A stretch of 64,000 bases of DNA, taken from positions 1 to 64,000 of the forward strand of contig JANLTO010000129.1 in assembly GCA_031362985.1 (NCBI GenBank). The letters run 5' to 3'. The translations under genes were made by a program, and so were the position numbers. Under the pieces are notes generated by a model. That model saw only the letters and a program-made list of their open reading frames with translations, was not told the DNA's origin and searched no databases. The first letter of the stretch is position 1. The number at the start of each line of letters is the position of its first letter. Source of the DNA: SHZL01 sp031362985 (GTDB lineage Bacteria > Pseudomonadota > Gammaproteobacteria > Xanthomonadales > SZUA-36). Below are positions 28,081 through 37,216 of this stretch, piece by piece.

Positions 28081-31000
28081 TTAACCATCGGCGCTATCCT
28101 TGCCCACCGGCTCGATCAATGGGTCACTAAAGCTGCCACGGATAGTGTATTGCACTTGTGACGCTTCTCCGAGCGGCTTCTGCAATAAACCCTGCAGCGC
28201 CAGACCGGCGGCAGCACCGGCTGGACCTCCGGCCAACGCACCAATAATGGGCAGCGTATTACCCAATCCGGGACGGACGGTCATGACCTGGTCGTACTGC
28301 TCCGTCACGAGGTTTGTGCTGCCAACCAGACTGATGTTGGCTGCTGAGGAAGTCAGCTCGACGTTATCCGTATGGGCTGTTCCATTTTGCATGTCGAACG
28401 TTCCGGTAGCCTCATCGAAATCAAAACCTGTATCAAATACGTCTCTGAAATCCATAGAAAGTCGCCGTGGCAATGCCTGGATACTCAACAAGCCAAGCAG
28501 CCTGCCGGAACCGGCATTGGCATTGGCTATCTGCCCACCGGAAACCGTGAAGTCCAGCTTTCCATTCAGGCGGGAAAGTGCAAAAGCGGCCGGTGCACCC
28601 GGCCACCAGGCGTTAAACTGCAACACCGTTTGCCCGCCCTGGAGCGAAGTGCCAAAATCCATGGAACTGAGTAACTCACCCAGGGACTCAGCGGTGATCA
28701 TGATGTTGAAGTCAGAGCGATAGGCACCCTCAAGCAAATTCCAGTCCCCGCTGGCCTGAACGCTCAGCTGTTCAGAATGCGCTTCCACTTTCTCAAAGTG
28801 AAACCCCTGCTTCGTGGGATAAGCCTCGACTCGTGTCTCACCCATTTCGAGTCCGGCATAGCGGAATGAGCGCGCAAACAAATGCAGTGCAGGCAGCTCG
28901 CGAGGGTCGGTGTCCACATTCAGTCCGCCCGATAAGGGTTCTGCGAGTGCCAGCCGTTCGAACTCGGCAGACATACTGTTGCCCGAGTCGGTTGCGGTCG
29001 TAAATACTACCTGCCCATCGATATCTTCACCCAAAAAATTACTTTCAAAGCCGGATGGGATGGGTTTCACGTCCAGCTGTATCTCGCTGAATGAGCGATC
29101 CAGGAATAACAACTCCTTGCTCGCCAGCTCACAGTGTTCCAGACGCATGTCGCCCAGGCTGCTACCCTCCTTTAAGCTGCGGACCAGCAACTCCACCCAC
29201 CCGTCCAGATCCAGAACCTGTGTTTCCCCTTCAACACGGATGAGGCCCTGCGATGGCAGATTGGTCGAACCGTCGGCACCAAAATGCACAGCCGCGCGGC
29301 CAGCGGAAAATGTAGCTGGTGCAGGCATTTCCGCCCGCGGCGCCTCAAGACTAACCAGCATGCGGCCGGTCAAATCCAGGTCGAGTGAACGAGTAGGCCC
29401 GGCCAGAGAGTACTGCAAGTGCATTGGCCAGGAAGCTGCAGCCGGCTTTGACAACGGTTCCGGGAAATTCAATGAGATGCCCTCCAGCCCGGACGCAACC
29501 ACCAGATTGACCTGCCTTTCTTCGGCGGGCAGTGAGGCGGGCACTACCACCGACACAGTCCAATCACTCACGCCATCCACCCTGGCCAGCGCCGGATAGA
29601 TATCAGGCAGATAAGAAGGGAGAATTTCCTTCACATCAAACACACCCGTCATGTCAACACGGAATCGCTCAGCCGTAAGCTTGCTCGCAGCTAAATCGAG
29701 ACGCGCGGGCTTGCCTTTGAAAGTGGCATTCAGACCGGATGCTTTCACGCCATTGCGATTATAGTTCAACACTCCGTCTATGCCGTCCAGCACCACTGCG
29801 GAACCCGGATCAAAAAACCGGCCGCCCTGCACCACGACTCTGCCGTCAACCTGCAATACACCCGGCGTCGCGCCAAGCGGGACAGTCAATAGGCCGGACG
29901 TAGCGGCAGGCCCTGAAAAATCAAATTGACTCAGGTCAGTGCCAATCTGCCCCCCCAGTGGCGAACCGGCCACGAACCCGATGATGGCATCCAGTCGTGA
30001 TTGAGCCTCATACTGAACATGGAGCAGGGGCAGATGAAAATCCTCAATATCGGCAGTAACCCTGTGTGCCGCGATTCCACCCACGCTGTTTATGCTACCG
30101 TCGACGTACATGGACGGCCCGAGGAAACGGGCCGTCAGGTCGACCCCCCGGGCGTGCGGCCAGCCTGGCGCATAATCGAGTTCGGCGGAAACGATATTGG
30201 CAACTGCCTCGAACCGCCCCTTACCGTTCCGAAACGGCCAGTCATCCATGTCACCTTTTATTTGCGCCCTTGCCCTGACCATCTCACCGCCGACAAATCC
30301 CTTGCGTAACCACGCCAGCACCTTTTCTCTCATGATGCCTTGTGGCCAATAGCGCGACGCCTTGTCCAGTCTGGCGCGCGTTATCACAACGTTGATATCA
30401 ACGGCGGGCCGCCCTTCGTTACCTGAAATAAGTACGTCGCCACCCAGGGCAATATCCTCGTTGATCAAACGACAGCCCTCTAATGTCGTTTGCCAGCCTT
30501 CTCCCCAGGACAAATCTGCTTCGCACCCTGGAAAAGTAAAAGCCAATGGGCCGGCGAACATTCGGGGCCAATTGAGCTCCAGCCTGCTTGCATTTAGCTC
30601 AATACGGCCGAAGCCGCGCCCGAGGTCCAGTTCGCCATCGACTCCCTGCACATCAGGCCAGGTACTCCATTGGGAAAGCCCGGCTTCCCTTGCCGCGCCT
30701 CGCGCCAGAACCAATCGCCAGTCCCGGTCCAGGACCAATTCAAAATTGCTGACGTTGCCCGTGGCTGCGCCAGGGAGATAGCCTGGCCAGTCCTTGCCGT
30801 TCATCGCCATGATGTTGCGCGCCAATCTCAAAGGGACACCCAGTGGCAAGTAGTCAGCGCTGATCCACAAGCCAAGGTCGTCATTTGGATCCCGGGCAAT
30901 GGCAAGGCTGGGCGTGGTCCAGGTAGTTTCGCCGTCGTTGTAAAGCAACTGGTCAAAATCCAGTCGCCAGCCCCCACCAGGGTTTAGGGTCCAGGCAAGG

Positions 31001-31911
31001 CGGCTATTCAGGTGCTTTACATGAATTTCCCGGTCGCTGTTCAGCAAACGGCCATTTTTCACATCAATCACACCAGTGAGTTGCATTGGGCCATTCGCAT
31101 TCCAATCGCACCAGAATTCTCCATTTACCCAACCCTCCTGTGGCAGGAACGGATTGGATGGCAGGCGTTGGTGGAAATCAGACAAAGATACATCACGGAC
31201 GGCAAACCGCCAGTTGGCCTCCCGCAGGCCGCTTTTCGCGGCAAGTTTGAGTAAGCCACTGCCGTCGACTTTCCCATAAACCTTCCCGTTGAGCTGGTCA
31301 AAGAACTGAGCATTGAGCTGCAGCGCCAGCGAGTCATCATCAAGCTGTAGTCGCGCATTCACATCTGCAAGTTGCAGGTGGGTTGCGTGAGTCTCATCGA
31401 AATACTCCAGACTGGAATCTTCCAGAATGAGCTCCCCGATGCCGATCAAACCGCGTAGTCCGGATTCTTCCTCAGTCGAATTTTGACCGCCAACACCCAG
31501 GCCGGATAACTCGTATGTCCCATCGCGCTTTTGTACCAGCCGAAAGTCCGCGCCGATCACCAGGAAGTTATACAAAGCCTTGCCCGGAACCAGCACATTC
31601 AAGGGATGCAAATCAAGAGCAGCTTCCGTTATGGCAACTTCGGAATTGCCGCCGGTTGCACTCTTGAGGCGCAACCCGCGCAGGGATAGCCGGGGACCAA
31701 AGGCCTTCCACTCGCCAGTGAAACTTTCCAGGCTTACCTGCTGGCCAAATTCCCGAGACAACCACTCTTCCAGCTGTGGTTGATAGCGCCCACTGTAGGG
31801 CATGAGCAATTTACCAACGCCAACCAGCACTGCGGCCGCAATGATTGTAAAGGACAGTGCAGTCCACAGCAGCGTACGCGCACGGATAAAGGTTTTTTTC
31901 AGCGCAGTCAC
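28081..31911 (-). CDS. yhdP: YhdP-family AsmA-like envelope protein
   Basis: 1276 aa protein with one N-terminal membrane helix (TLLWTALSFTIIAAAVLVGV) and a very long beta-rich periplasmic body, the TIGR02099/YhdP type. In E. coli YhdP works with TamB and YdbH to move phospholipids to the outer membrane. The C-terminus has the conserved TYDQVMTVRPGLGNTLPIIG-like segment (here EQYDQVMTVRPGLGNTLPII). The start is a GTG at 31911, 36 bp after rng, a usual neighbour. Length agrees with the family. Confidence 0.92.
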   Translation of the reverse strand: MTALKKTFIRARTLLWTALSFTIIAAAVLVGVGKLLMPYSGRYQPQLEEWLSREFGQQVSLESFTGEWKAFGPRLSLRGLRLKSATGGNSEVAITEAALDLHPLNVLVPGKALYNFLVIGADFRLVQKRDGTYELSGLGVGGQNSTEEESGLRGLIGIGELILEDSSLEYFDETHATHLQLADVNARLQLDDDSLALQLNAQFFDQLNGKVYGKVDGSGLLKLAAKSGLREANWRFAVRDVSLSDFHQRLPSNPFLPQEGWVNGEFWCDWNANGPMQLTGVIDVKNGRLLNSDREIHVKHLNSRLAWTLNPGGGWRLDFDQLLYNDGETTWTTPSLAIARDPNDDLGLWISADYLPLGVPLRLARNIMAMNGKDWPGYLPGAATGNVSNFELVLDRDWRLVLARGAAREAGLSQWSTWPDVQGVDGELDLGRGFGRIELNASRLELNWPRMFAGPLAFTFPGCEADLSWGEGWQTTLEGCRLINEDIALGGDVLISGNEGRPAVDINVVITRARLDKASRYWPQGIMREKVLAWLRKGFVGGEMVRARAQIKGDMDDWPFRNGKGRFEAVANIVSAELDYAPGWPHARGVDLTARFLGPSMYVDGSINSVGGIAAHRVTADIEDFHLPLLHVQYEAQSRLDAIIGFVAGSPLGGQIGTDLSQFDFSGPAATSGLLTVPLGATPGVLQVDGRVVVQGGRFFDPGSAVVLDGIDGVLNYNRNGVKASGLNATFKGKPARLDLAASKLTAERFRVDMTGVFDVKEILPSYLPDIYPALARVDGVSDWTVSVVVPASLPAEERQVNLVVASGLEGISLNFPEPLSKPAAASWPMHLQYSLAGPTRSLDLDLTGRMLVSLEAPRAEMPAPATFSAGRAAVHFGADGSTNLPSQGLIRVEGETQVLDLDGWVELLVRSLKEGSSLGDMRLEHCELASKELLFLDRSFSEIQLDVKPIPSGFESNFLGEDIDGQVVFTTATDSGNSMSAEFERLALAEPLSGGLNVDTDPRELPALHLFARSFRYAGLEMGETRVEAYPTKQGFHFEKVEAHSEQLSVQASGDWNLLEGAYRSDFNIMITAESLGELLSSMDFGTSLQGGQTVLQFNAWWPGAPAAFALSRLNGKLDFTVSGGQIANANAGSGRLLGLLSIQALPRRLSMDFRDVFDTGFDFDEATGTFDMQNGTAHTDNVELTSSAANISLVGSTNLVTEQYDQVMTVRPGLGNTLPIIGALAGGPAGAAAGLALQGLLQKPLGEASQVQYTIRGSFSDPLIEPVGKDSADG

Positions 31912-31947
31912 GCGGCAACTGCTCCAGATGTACTGACCGTAGAGATC

Positions 31948-33414
31948 TCAGAGCAGTACAACATCAAACTGCTCCTGCGAGTACTGTTCTTCTGCCCGGA
32001 AGCGAATGGACTTGCCGGTGAGCTCCTCGATTTCGGCAACGTTGCTGGACTGCTCATCCAGAATCCGTTCTACCACCGAAGGTGCGGCCAGAACCATAAG
32101 TTTGCTTGCTTCGAATTCCTGGCCGGAACGCATGATTTCGCGGAAAATCTCCTGGCACACAGTGTCCGGACTCTTGATGCTTCCGCGTCCTGAGCAAACC
32201 GGGCAGGGAACGCACAGGCGGTGTTCAAGGCTTTCGGTTGTGCGCTTACGGGTCATCTCGACCAGGCCCAGTGCGGAAAAATTCGAAACACTGGTTCTGG
32301 CATGATCACTCTCCAGCGCTCGCTGGATTGATCTCAGCACCTGGCGACGGTGCTCTTCGTTGTTCATGTCGATAAAATCTACGATGATGATGCCACCCAA
32401 ATTGCGCAACCTGAGCTGCCTGGCAATGGCCTGGCTTGCTTCGAGGTTGGTCTTGTAAATCGTTTCTTCAAGATTTCGGCTACCGACGAAACCTCCGGTA
32501 TTCACATCTATCGTGGTCAGGGCTTCAGTCTGGTCGAACACAAGGTAGCCACCGGACTTCAGCGAGACGCTGCGGTGCAGCGCCGCCTCAATTTCATCCT
32601 CAATGCCGAAAAGGTCAAAGATCGGGCGGTCTGCAGTATAGGCTTCAATGCGATCGCACCAGTCAGGAATGAAACTCTGCACAAATTGTTGGGCCGTGCG
32701 CAACATCCGGGGCGAATCAATCAGCACCCGATCCACTCGTTCATGCATCAGGTCACGCAGAGTGCGCAGCGGCAGTGACAGGTCTTCATACACACAGCTC
32801 GGTGTTCCAGCCGCGGCAGCTCGATCCTTTATGGACTGCCACACTTTACTTAGATAGGCCATGTCAGCAGACAGCGCAAATTCGCTGGCACCCTCTGCAT
32901 TCGTCCGGACTATGTATCCATGGCCGGCGGAATCATCCCGCAATGTGGCTATACAATTTCTTAGTCTTGCTCTCTCTTGTTCATCCTCAATCCGGATGGA
33001 TACTCCAATGGTCTCATGATCGGGCAGCAGTACAAGGAAGCGGGATGGAATGCTGATGTTCGTTGTAAGGCGTGCGCCTTTGCTGCCGATCGGATCTTTG
33101 ATCACCTGCACAATGACTTCTCCGCCAGGGCGTAATAACCCGGAAATCACAGGAGGTGCAGCGTCACTTTCATCCAGCGATGGGTCTTGCCGAATCATGT
33201 CGGAGGCATGCAGAAATGCCGTGCGCTCCAGGCCAATATCTATAAAAGCTGCTTGCAGCCCGGGCAATATGCGGGAGACCTGGCCTTTGAAAATGCTACC
33301 CGTGTAGCCGTTGTATCCGGCACGCTCCAGCCAGACTTCCTGCAACATACCCCCTTCCACCAGAGCTACCCGTGACTCCGATGGAGTGGCATTAACCAGG
33401 ATTTCTTCGCTCAC
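31948..33414 (-). CDS. rng: Ribonuclease G
   Basis: Endoribonuclease that matures the 5' end of 16S rRNA, 488 aa, the short RNase E/G form without a degradosome scaffold. An S1 domain lies in the first 120 residues (GSIFKGQVSRILPGLQAAFI). The catalytic acidic residues sit in EALTTIDVNTGGFVG and IIIVDFIDMNN, and the Zn-link cysteines in CVPCPVCSGRG. It lies between maf and yhdP, the common gammaproteobacterial order. Confidence 0.95.
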   Translation of the reverse strand: MSEEILVNATPSESRVALVEGGMLQEVWLERAGYNGYTGSIFKGQVSRILPGLQAAFIDIGLERTAFLHASDMIRQDPSLDESDAAPPVISGLLRPGGEVIVQVIKDPIGSKGARLTTNISIPSRFLVLLPDHETIGVSIRIEDEQERARLRNCIATLRDDSAGHGYIVRTNAEGASEFALSADMAYLSKVWQSIKDRAAAAGTPSCVYEDLSLPLRTLRDLMHERVDRVLIDSPRMLRTAQQFVQSFIPDWCDRIEAYTADRPIFDLFGIEDEIEAALHRSVSLKSGGYLVFDQTEALTTIDVNTGGFVGSRNLEETIYKTNLEASQAIARQLRLRNLGGIIIVDFIDMNNEEHRRQVLRSIQRALESDHARTSVSNFSALGLVEMTRKRTTESLEHRLCVPCPVCSGRGSIKSPDTVCQEIFREIMRSGQEFEASKLMVLAAPSVVERILDEQSSNVAEIEELTGKSIRFRAEEQYSQEQFDVVLL

Positions 33415-33472
33415 AAACCTTTACCCACAAAAAACAGTCCCTCAAGATACCACCCGAAAGATTTCATTGTGC

Positions 33473-34069
33473 TCATTCCAGGTTACGTGCAGGCCACACG
33501 CTCAGGCCTGCACAATTCAGCACATCCATGGTTTCAAACAAGGGCAAACCCATAACACCTGAATAGCTGCCCTCAAGGTGGCTGATGTACTGCGCGGCAT
33601 AGCCCTGGATTGCATACGCACCTGCTTTATCGAACGGCTCTCTCAACGCGCAATATGCGTCTATCCAAGCGGGGTCCAGTGGCGCAAACGTAACTCTTGA
33701 GACATTCGTCCGGCAAAATTCATCACCCTTCGGGGTCAACAGGATAACTGCCGAAAACACTTCGTGGACCTGGCCCGAAAGGCTGGCCAGCATCCGGCGG
33801 GCATCGTCGGGGTCCTTTGGCTTGCCAAGTATTGTTCCGTGCAGCACAACGGCTGTGTCGGCCGCCAGCACAGGTAGTTCACCCGGCTCGCGCGCCGCAA
33901 CCCAATGTGCCTTCCTGGCTGCGACGCGCGCCACGTAGTCGGCCGCCCGCTCACCGGCCTCCGCTGACTCGTCCACGTCGGCGCAGACCGCCCTGTAGGC
34001 CACACCAATCTGGTCCAGCAATTGCTGCCGTCGCAGCGATGCGGAAGCGAGAATAATTTTTGCAGTCAT
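33473..34069 (-). CDS. maf: Maf/YhdE nucleoside triphosphate pyrophosphatase
   Basis: House-cleaning pyrophosphatase of the YhdE type (dTTP/UTP), 198 aa. The N-terminus has ILASASLRRQQLLDQIG and the middle LAADTAVVLHG, with DKAGAYAIQGYAAQYI after it. The frame is open for another 60 codons upstream, but that part is rlmH in a different frame; MTAKIIL at 34069 is the family start. It belongs to the run rlmH-maf-rng. Confidence 0.93.
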   Translation of the reverse strand: MTAKIILASASLRRQQLLDQIGVAYRAVCADVDESAEAGERAADYVARVAARKAHWVAAREPGELPVLAADTAVVLHGTILGKPKDPDDARRMLASLSGQVHEVFSAVILLTPKGDEFCRTNVSRVTFAPLDPAWIDAYCALREPFDKAGAYAIQGYAAQYISHLEGSYSGVMGLPLFETMDVLNCAGLSVWPARNLE

Positions 34070-34088
34070 CTGCCCGGCTCCCTGGCGC

Positions 34089-34559
34089 CTAGTCACGATG
34101 GTACGGGTGGTTTTGGGTAATGGCCCAGGCCCGATACAACTGTTCTGCAAGCACCACTCTGACCAATGGATGTGGCAGGGTAAGTTTTCCCAGGGACCAA
34201 CAGGTTTGAGCCTTGTCCCGACAGGCGGCCGAGAGTCCGTCCGGCCCACCTATCAGGAATGCCACATCGCGACCGCTCTTCATCCATTCAGTCAGGTGCA
34301 TGGAAAGTTCCAGGGTTGACCACTGGTTTCCATGTTCATCCAGAGCAACCAGATAACTGGAAGTGGGTGCTGCTGCGAGCAAGGCCTCCCCTTCCCGCTG
34401 GCGAATTGAGTCAATATCTGCATTGCGACCGCGCTTGATGGCTGGCAACTCCCGCAGGTGCATGCTGAATCCGCGTGGAAAACGCCTGGAGTATTCAGAC
34501 CAGCCGCTGGTCACCCAGGATGGCATTCGCTGCCCAATGGCCACGATGTGGAGACGCAC
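34089..34559 (-). CDS. rlmH: 23S rRNA pseudouridine-1915 N3-methyltransferase RlmH
   Basis: SPOUT-fold methyltransferase acting on 23S rRNA helix 69, 156 aa, the usual length. The knot region is intact: LVALDEHGNQWSTLELS, FLIGGPDGLS and LTLPHPLVRVVLAEQLYRAW, with the C-terminal NHPYHRD that binds the substrate. It follows rsfS by 14 bp. In E. coli the next genes are mrdA-mrdB; here maf follows directly. Confidence 0.96.
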   Translation of the reverse strand: MRLHIVAIGQRMPSWVTSGWSEYSRRFPRGFSMHLRELPAIKRGRNADIDSIRQREGEALLAAAPTSSYLVALDEHGNQWSTLELSMHLTEWMKSGRDVAFLIGGPDGLSAACRDKAQTCWSLGKLTLPHPLVRVVLAEQLYRAWAITQNHPYHRD

Positions 34560-34573
34560 GGCGCCTTAACCGG

Positions 34574-34957
34574 TCAGGCAGGCGCGACGGCACTGGAACG
34601 TCGGGCAGAACTGGCTTCCCAGAGTTTTTCCAGGTTATAAAAGGCGCGGGTTTGGGGCAACATGAGGTGCACGATAATGTCATTCAAATCGACCAGCACC
34701 CACTCTGCCTGAGCCTGCCCCTCCACACCCAGTGGGGGGCAGCCTGCAGCTTTTGCGCGCATCACGAGATTTTCTGCCATTGACTTAACATGCCGGGTAG
34801 AACTCCCGGAAGCAATGACAAAGTAATCTGCCAGCGAGTTTTGCGGGGATACGTCGATTTCCTGAATATCGAGGGCTTTGAAATCCTCCAGTGAGCTGAG
34901 GACGAGTTGCAGGAGTTGGTCTACGGTTGGCGCGCTTGGTGCGGCTTCAATTGTCAA
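34574..34957 (-). CDS. rsfS: Ribosomal silencing factor RsfS
   Basis: 127 aa protein of the RsfS/Iojap family, which binds uL14 and blocks subunit joining in starvation. Typical segments are LEDFKALDIQEIDVS, DYFVIASGSSTRHVKSMAEN and EWVLVDLNDIIVHLMLPQTR. It lies between nadD and rlmH, the common order. The C-terminal tail (SARRSSAVAPA) is short and basic. Confidence 0.95.
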   Translation of the reverse strand: MTIEAAPSAPTVDQLLQLVLSSLEDFKALDIQEIDVSPQNSLADYFVIASGSSTRHVKSMAENLVMRAKAAGCPPLGVEGQAQAEWVLVDLNDIIVHLMLPQTRAFYNLEKLWEASSARRSSAVAPA

Positions 34958-35021
34958 CAGTTGTACACCTATGATAAATTGTATGGAATTCTATCCTTTC
35001 CCCGCCAGCACCGCAAAATCT

Positions 35022-35052
35022 AAGGATGCTCTGAATAAATCAGAGTTTCCTT
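35022..35052. repeat. Interspersed hairpin repeat, copy 1
   Basis: AAGGATGCTCTG, AATAAAT, CAGAGTTTCCTT: two 12-nt arms matching at 10 of 12 positions around a 7-nt centre. A second copy occurs at 57642-57672, and the similarity extends a few bases outwards on both sides (CAAAATC before, TTAAC/CTAAC after). The right arm of this copy overlaps the nadD stop codon at 35051-35053. Nature unknown: a REP-like or MITE-like element are both possible. Confidence 0.65.
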
Positions 35053-35692
35053 AACGGTACAGGCTGTGCTGGTAAATATAGTCCAGGACCGGGTCCGGAA
35101 GCAGGAAGCGCGGCGACGATCCATGGGCAATCTGCCGTCGGATATCGGTGGAGGAAATGGCCAGCTGGGTCACTTCTACTGCCAGCACCCTGCCGGCAGG
35201 AACTGATTGCAGATGACGGGCTTCGTGCACGAGTCGTGGCTGAATTTCCCTGAACAATTGTCCGGAATACACATTGCGGGAATCCGGCCTTCGCATGATT
35301 ACAATATGGGTGAGACTGAAGAGCTGTTGCCAGTCATGCCAACTGTCCAGCGCATTGGCAGAGTCCTGGCCAATAATCAGTACTAACGGTTTTAATCCTT
35401 CCTCGTGGCGAATCTCTTCAAGCGTATCGACCATGTATGAGTGACCAGCCCGGCGAACTTCACGATCATCAGCAAGCAAGTCGGTGTGCCCGGCGAGAGC
35501 CAGTTTCAACATGGCCAGGCGGTGCCCTGCGGAAGCAAACGTACCCGAACGATGCGGTGGATTCCCGGCCGGCATCACCCTGAGCTCTGTCAACGGCAGG
35601 AGTTCAAGCACTTCACTCGCTGCACGCAAGTGGCCGCAATGCACCGGGTCAAACGTTCCGCCGAATATGCCTAACATGGGAGCGCCATTCAT
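35051..35692 (-). CDS. nadD: Nicotinate-nucleotide adenylyltransferase
   Basis: Enzyme making deamido-NAD from nicotinate mononucleotide and ATP, 213 aa. Signature motifs: GIFGGTFDPVHCGHLR near the N-terminus and ISSTDIRRQIAHG near the end. I chose the ATG at 35692 (MNGAPML), because it overlaps the holA stop as ATGA; the next ATG (35677) is also possible. It sits between holA and rsfS, the usual order. Confidence 0.94.
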   Translation of the reverse strand: MNGAPMLGIFGGTFDPVHCGHLRAASEVLELLPLTELRVMPAGNPPHRSGTFASAGHRLAMLKLALAGHTDLLADDREVRRAGHSYMVDTLEEIRHEEGLKPLVLIIGQDSANALDSWHDWQQLFSLTHIVIMRRPDSRNVYSGQLFREIQPRLVHEARHLQSVPAGRVLAVEVTQLAISSTDIRRQIAHGSSPRFLLPDPVLDYIYQHSLYR

Positions 35693-36699
35693 GCTGAGAT
35701 CGCACACAGACCGAGAATGATGCCGTCCAGTGTTTGCCAGGGGTCTCCCGGTGCCCGCCCTTTACCCTGGCGGTCAACCACGGCCAGGGCACGAAATGAC
35801 TCTCCCAACTGGTATTCAGAAATCCTGCGCAATGCCTGGCTAAACAGCGGTTGCGCCATGTTGAAAATGCGCAAGCGCCCAAATGCGCGCGCTTCGTTTT
35901 CCCCGCTGCCTACAGCAGACTGAACTGCACTCAGCTGGCTCAGCTGGTAGTACAAAGCACCGGCAACCGCCTGGATGGCCACACCCGTGCGGCGCAGACC
36001 GGCTGCAACTTTCAGCGATTCATCAGCCTGGCCCGACAGCAAGCATTCCGCAAGACGAAAAGCGTCGAACCGCGAACTGTTCGCCACTGACTGCCGAATC
36101 GTGTCGGCGCTGACCGTTGTTCCGGGACCGAGCAAGACCAGCTTTTCAATTTCCTGTTGCGCCGCCAGCAGATTTCCTTCAACCAGATCCGCGAGCAACT
36201 CTACCGCCTCCCGTTGCGGCTGCAAACCCGCTGTCCGCATGCGGCGCTCAATCCACGCGGGGAGTTCTCGTGGCTTAACCGGCCAGATTTCCACCAGCAC
36301 ACCCGCACCGGCCAATTCAGCCGCCCAGCGGGATTTTCGCGAAGCCGTTTCCCAGGTATCGCAAGAAACAATCAGCAGGACATCCCGATCCGGCGCCTTG
36401 GCCCAATTGCTCAAAGCCTTGCCGCCCAGCTGCCCGGGTTTGCCAGATGACAACCTCAAATCCACAACTTTGCGCGAAGAGAACAGGGACTGCTCAACGC
36501 CCGCATTAGTGAGCAGATCCCAGTCAAACGTGTTTCCAGCCACCTGCACCGTGCGCCCGAGATAGCCCTGCTTTTTGGCAGCTAGAATGATGAGGTCTCG
36601 AGATTCCTGGACCAACAACGGTTCGGAGCCCGCTACCAGATACACTGGCGCCAAAACTCCTTCCAGAGCTTGGGCCAGGCGTTCCGGTTTGATATTCAC
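35689..36699 (-). CDS. holA: DNA polymerase III subunit delta
   Basis: Clamp-loader subunit that opens the beta clamp, 336 aa, the usual length. The N-terminus has PVYLVAGSEPLLVQESRDLI, with LLIVSCDTWETASRKSRW in the AAA-like domain and LLAAQQEIEKLVLL in domain II. It lies between lptE, 12 bp upstream, and nadD, which it overlaps by 4 bp. Confidence 0.93.
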   Translation of the reverse strand: MNIKPERLAQALEGVLAPVYLVAGSEPLLVQESRDLIILAAKKQGYLGRTVQVAGNTFDWDLLTNAGVEQSLFSSRKVVDLRLSSGKPGQLGGKALSNWAKAPDRDVLLIVSCDTWETASRKSRWAAELAGAGVLVEIWPVKPRELPAWIERRMRTAGLQPQREAVELLADLVEGNLLAAQQEIEKLVLLGPGTTVSADTIRQSVANSSRFDAFRLAECLLSGQADESLKVAAGLRRTGVAIQAVAGALYYQLSQLSAVQSAVGSGENEARAFGRLRIFNMAQPLFSQALRRISEYQLGESFRALAVVDRQGKGRAPGDPWQTLDGIILGLCAISA

Positions 36700-36711
36700 C
36701 TGTAGTACCGG

Positions 36712-37212
36712 TCAGGTTTGGCTGCCGACAATTTCCAGCCGGGAGACCAACAATCGGGAAATGGTTTCTGCAAGGTCTTCCTTGACGTATTCAGTCTCGC
36801 GTGAAATAGCCAAAATGCGCTGCTCGTCAAAGCTTATTTCACGCGCCTGGCGAATGGTTTGCAGCGGAATTATTTCAGTGCCGTCCGCAGCCACCAGACG
36901 AAACTGGACGGTATGACTGATGCGATACTCGCGCACGCGGGCATTGTCACTGATCGTCAGCACTTCGGTCAGTACGTCATTCCGCGGAATCTCGAGGATG
37001 GCGGTCGCCTTGTCGGCTGCAACAATCTGGATGCCGGACCGCTCCAGCAGAGCTCGTACGCGCCGGGCAAAAGGACTGTATTCGTCAGCGATCACCAGGT
37101 GCGTCTGGCTCATCTGCGGCGGCAACTGGGCATCACCGCGCAGATGAAAGCCGCAATCTGCAAGCAACACCGACAGTGCTCCCAGGGCGAAATAATTGCA
37201 CATTCTCGTCAT
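36712..37212 (-). CDS. lptE: LPS-assembly lipoprotein LptE
   Basis: Outer-membrane lipoprotein that plugs and assembles the LptD barrel for LPS insertion, 166 aa. The signal peptide ends in a lipobox (LLADC, Cys20) directly followed by GFHLRGDAQLP, the family signature. Further typical text is YRISHTVQFRLVAADG. It is encoded between leuS (4 bp away) and holA, a conserved arrangement. Confidence 0.93.
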   Translation of the reverse strand: MTRMCNYFALGALSVLLADCGFHLRGDAQLPPQMSQTHLVIADEYSPFARRVRALLERSGIQIVAADKATAILEIPRNDVLTEVLTISDNARVREYRISHTVQFRLVAADGTEIIPLQTIRQAREISFDEQRILAISRETEYVKEDLAETISRLLVSRLEIVGSQT

Positions 37213-37216
37213 CTGC

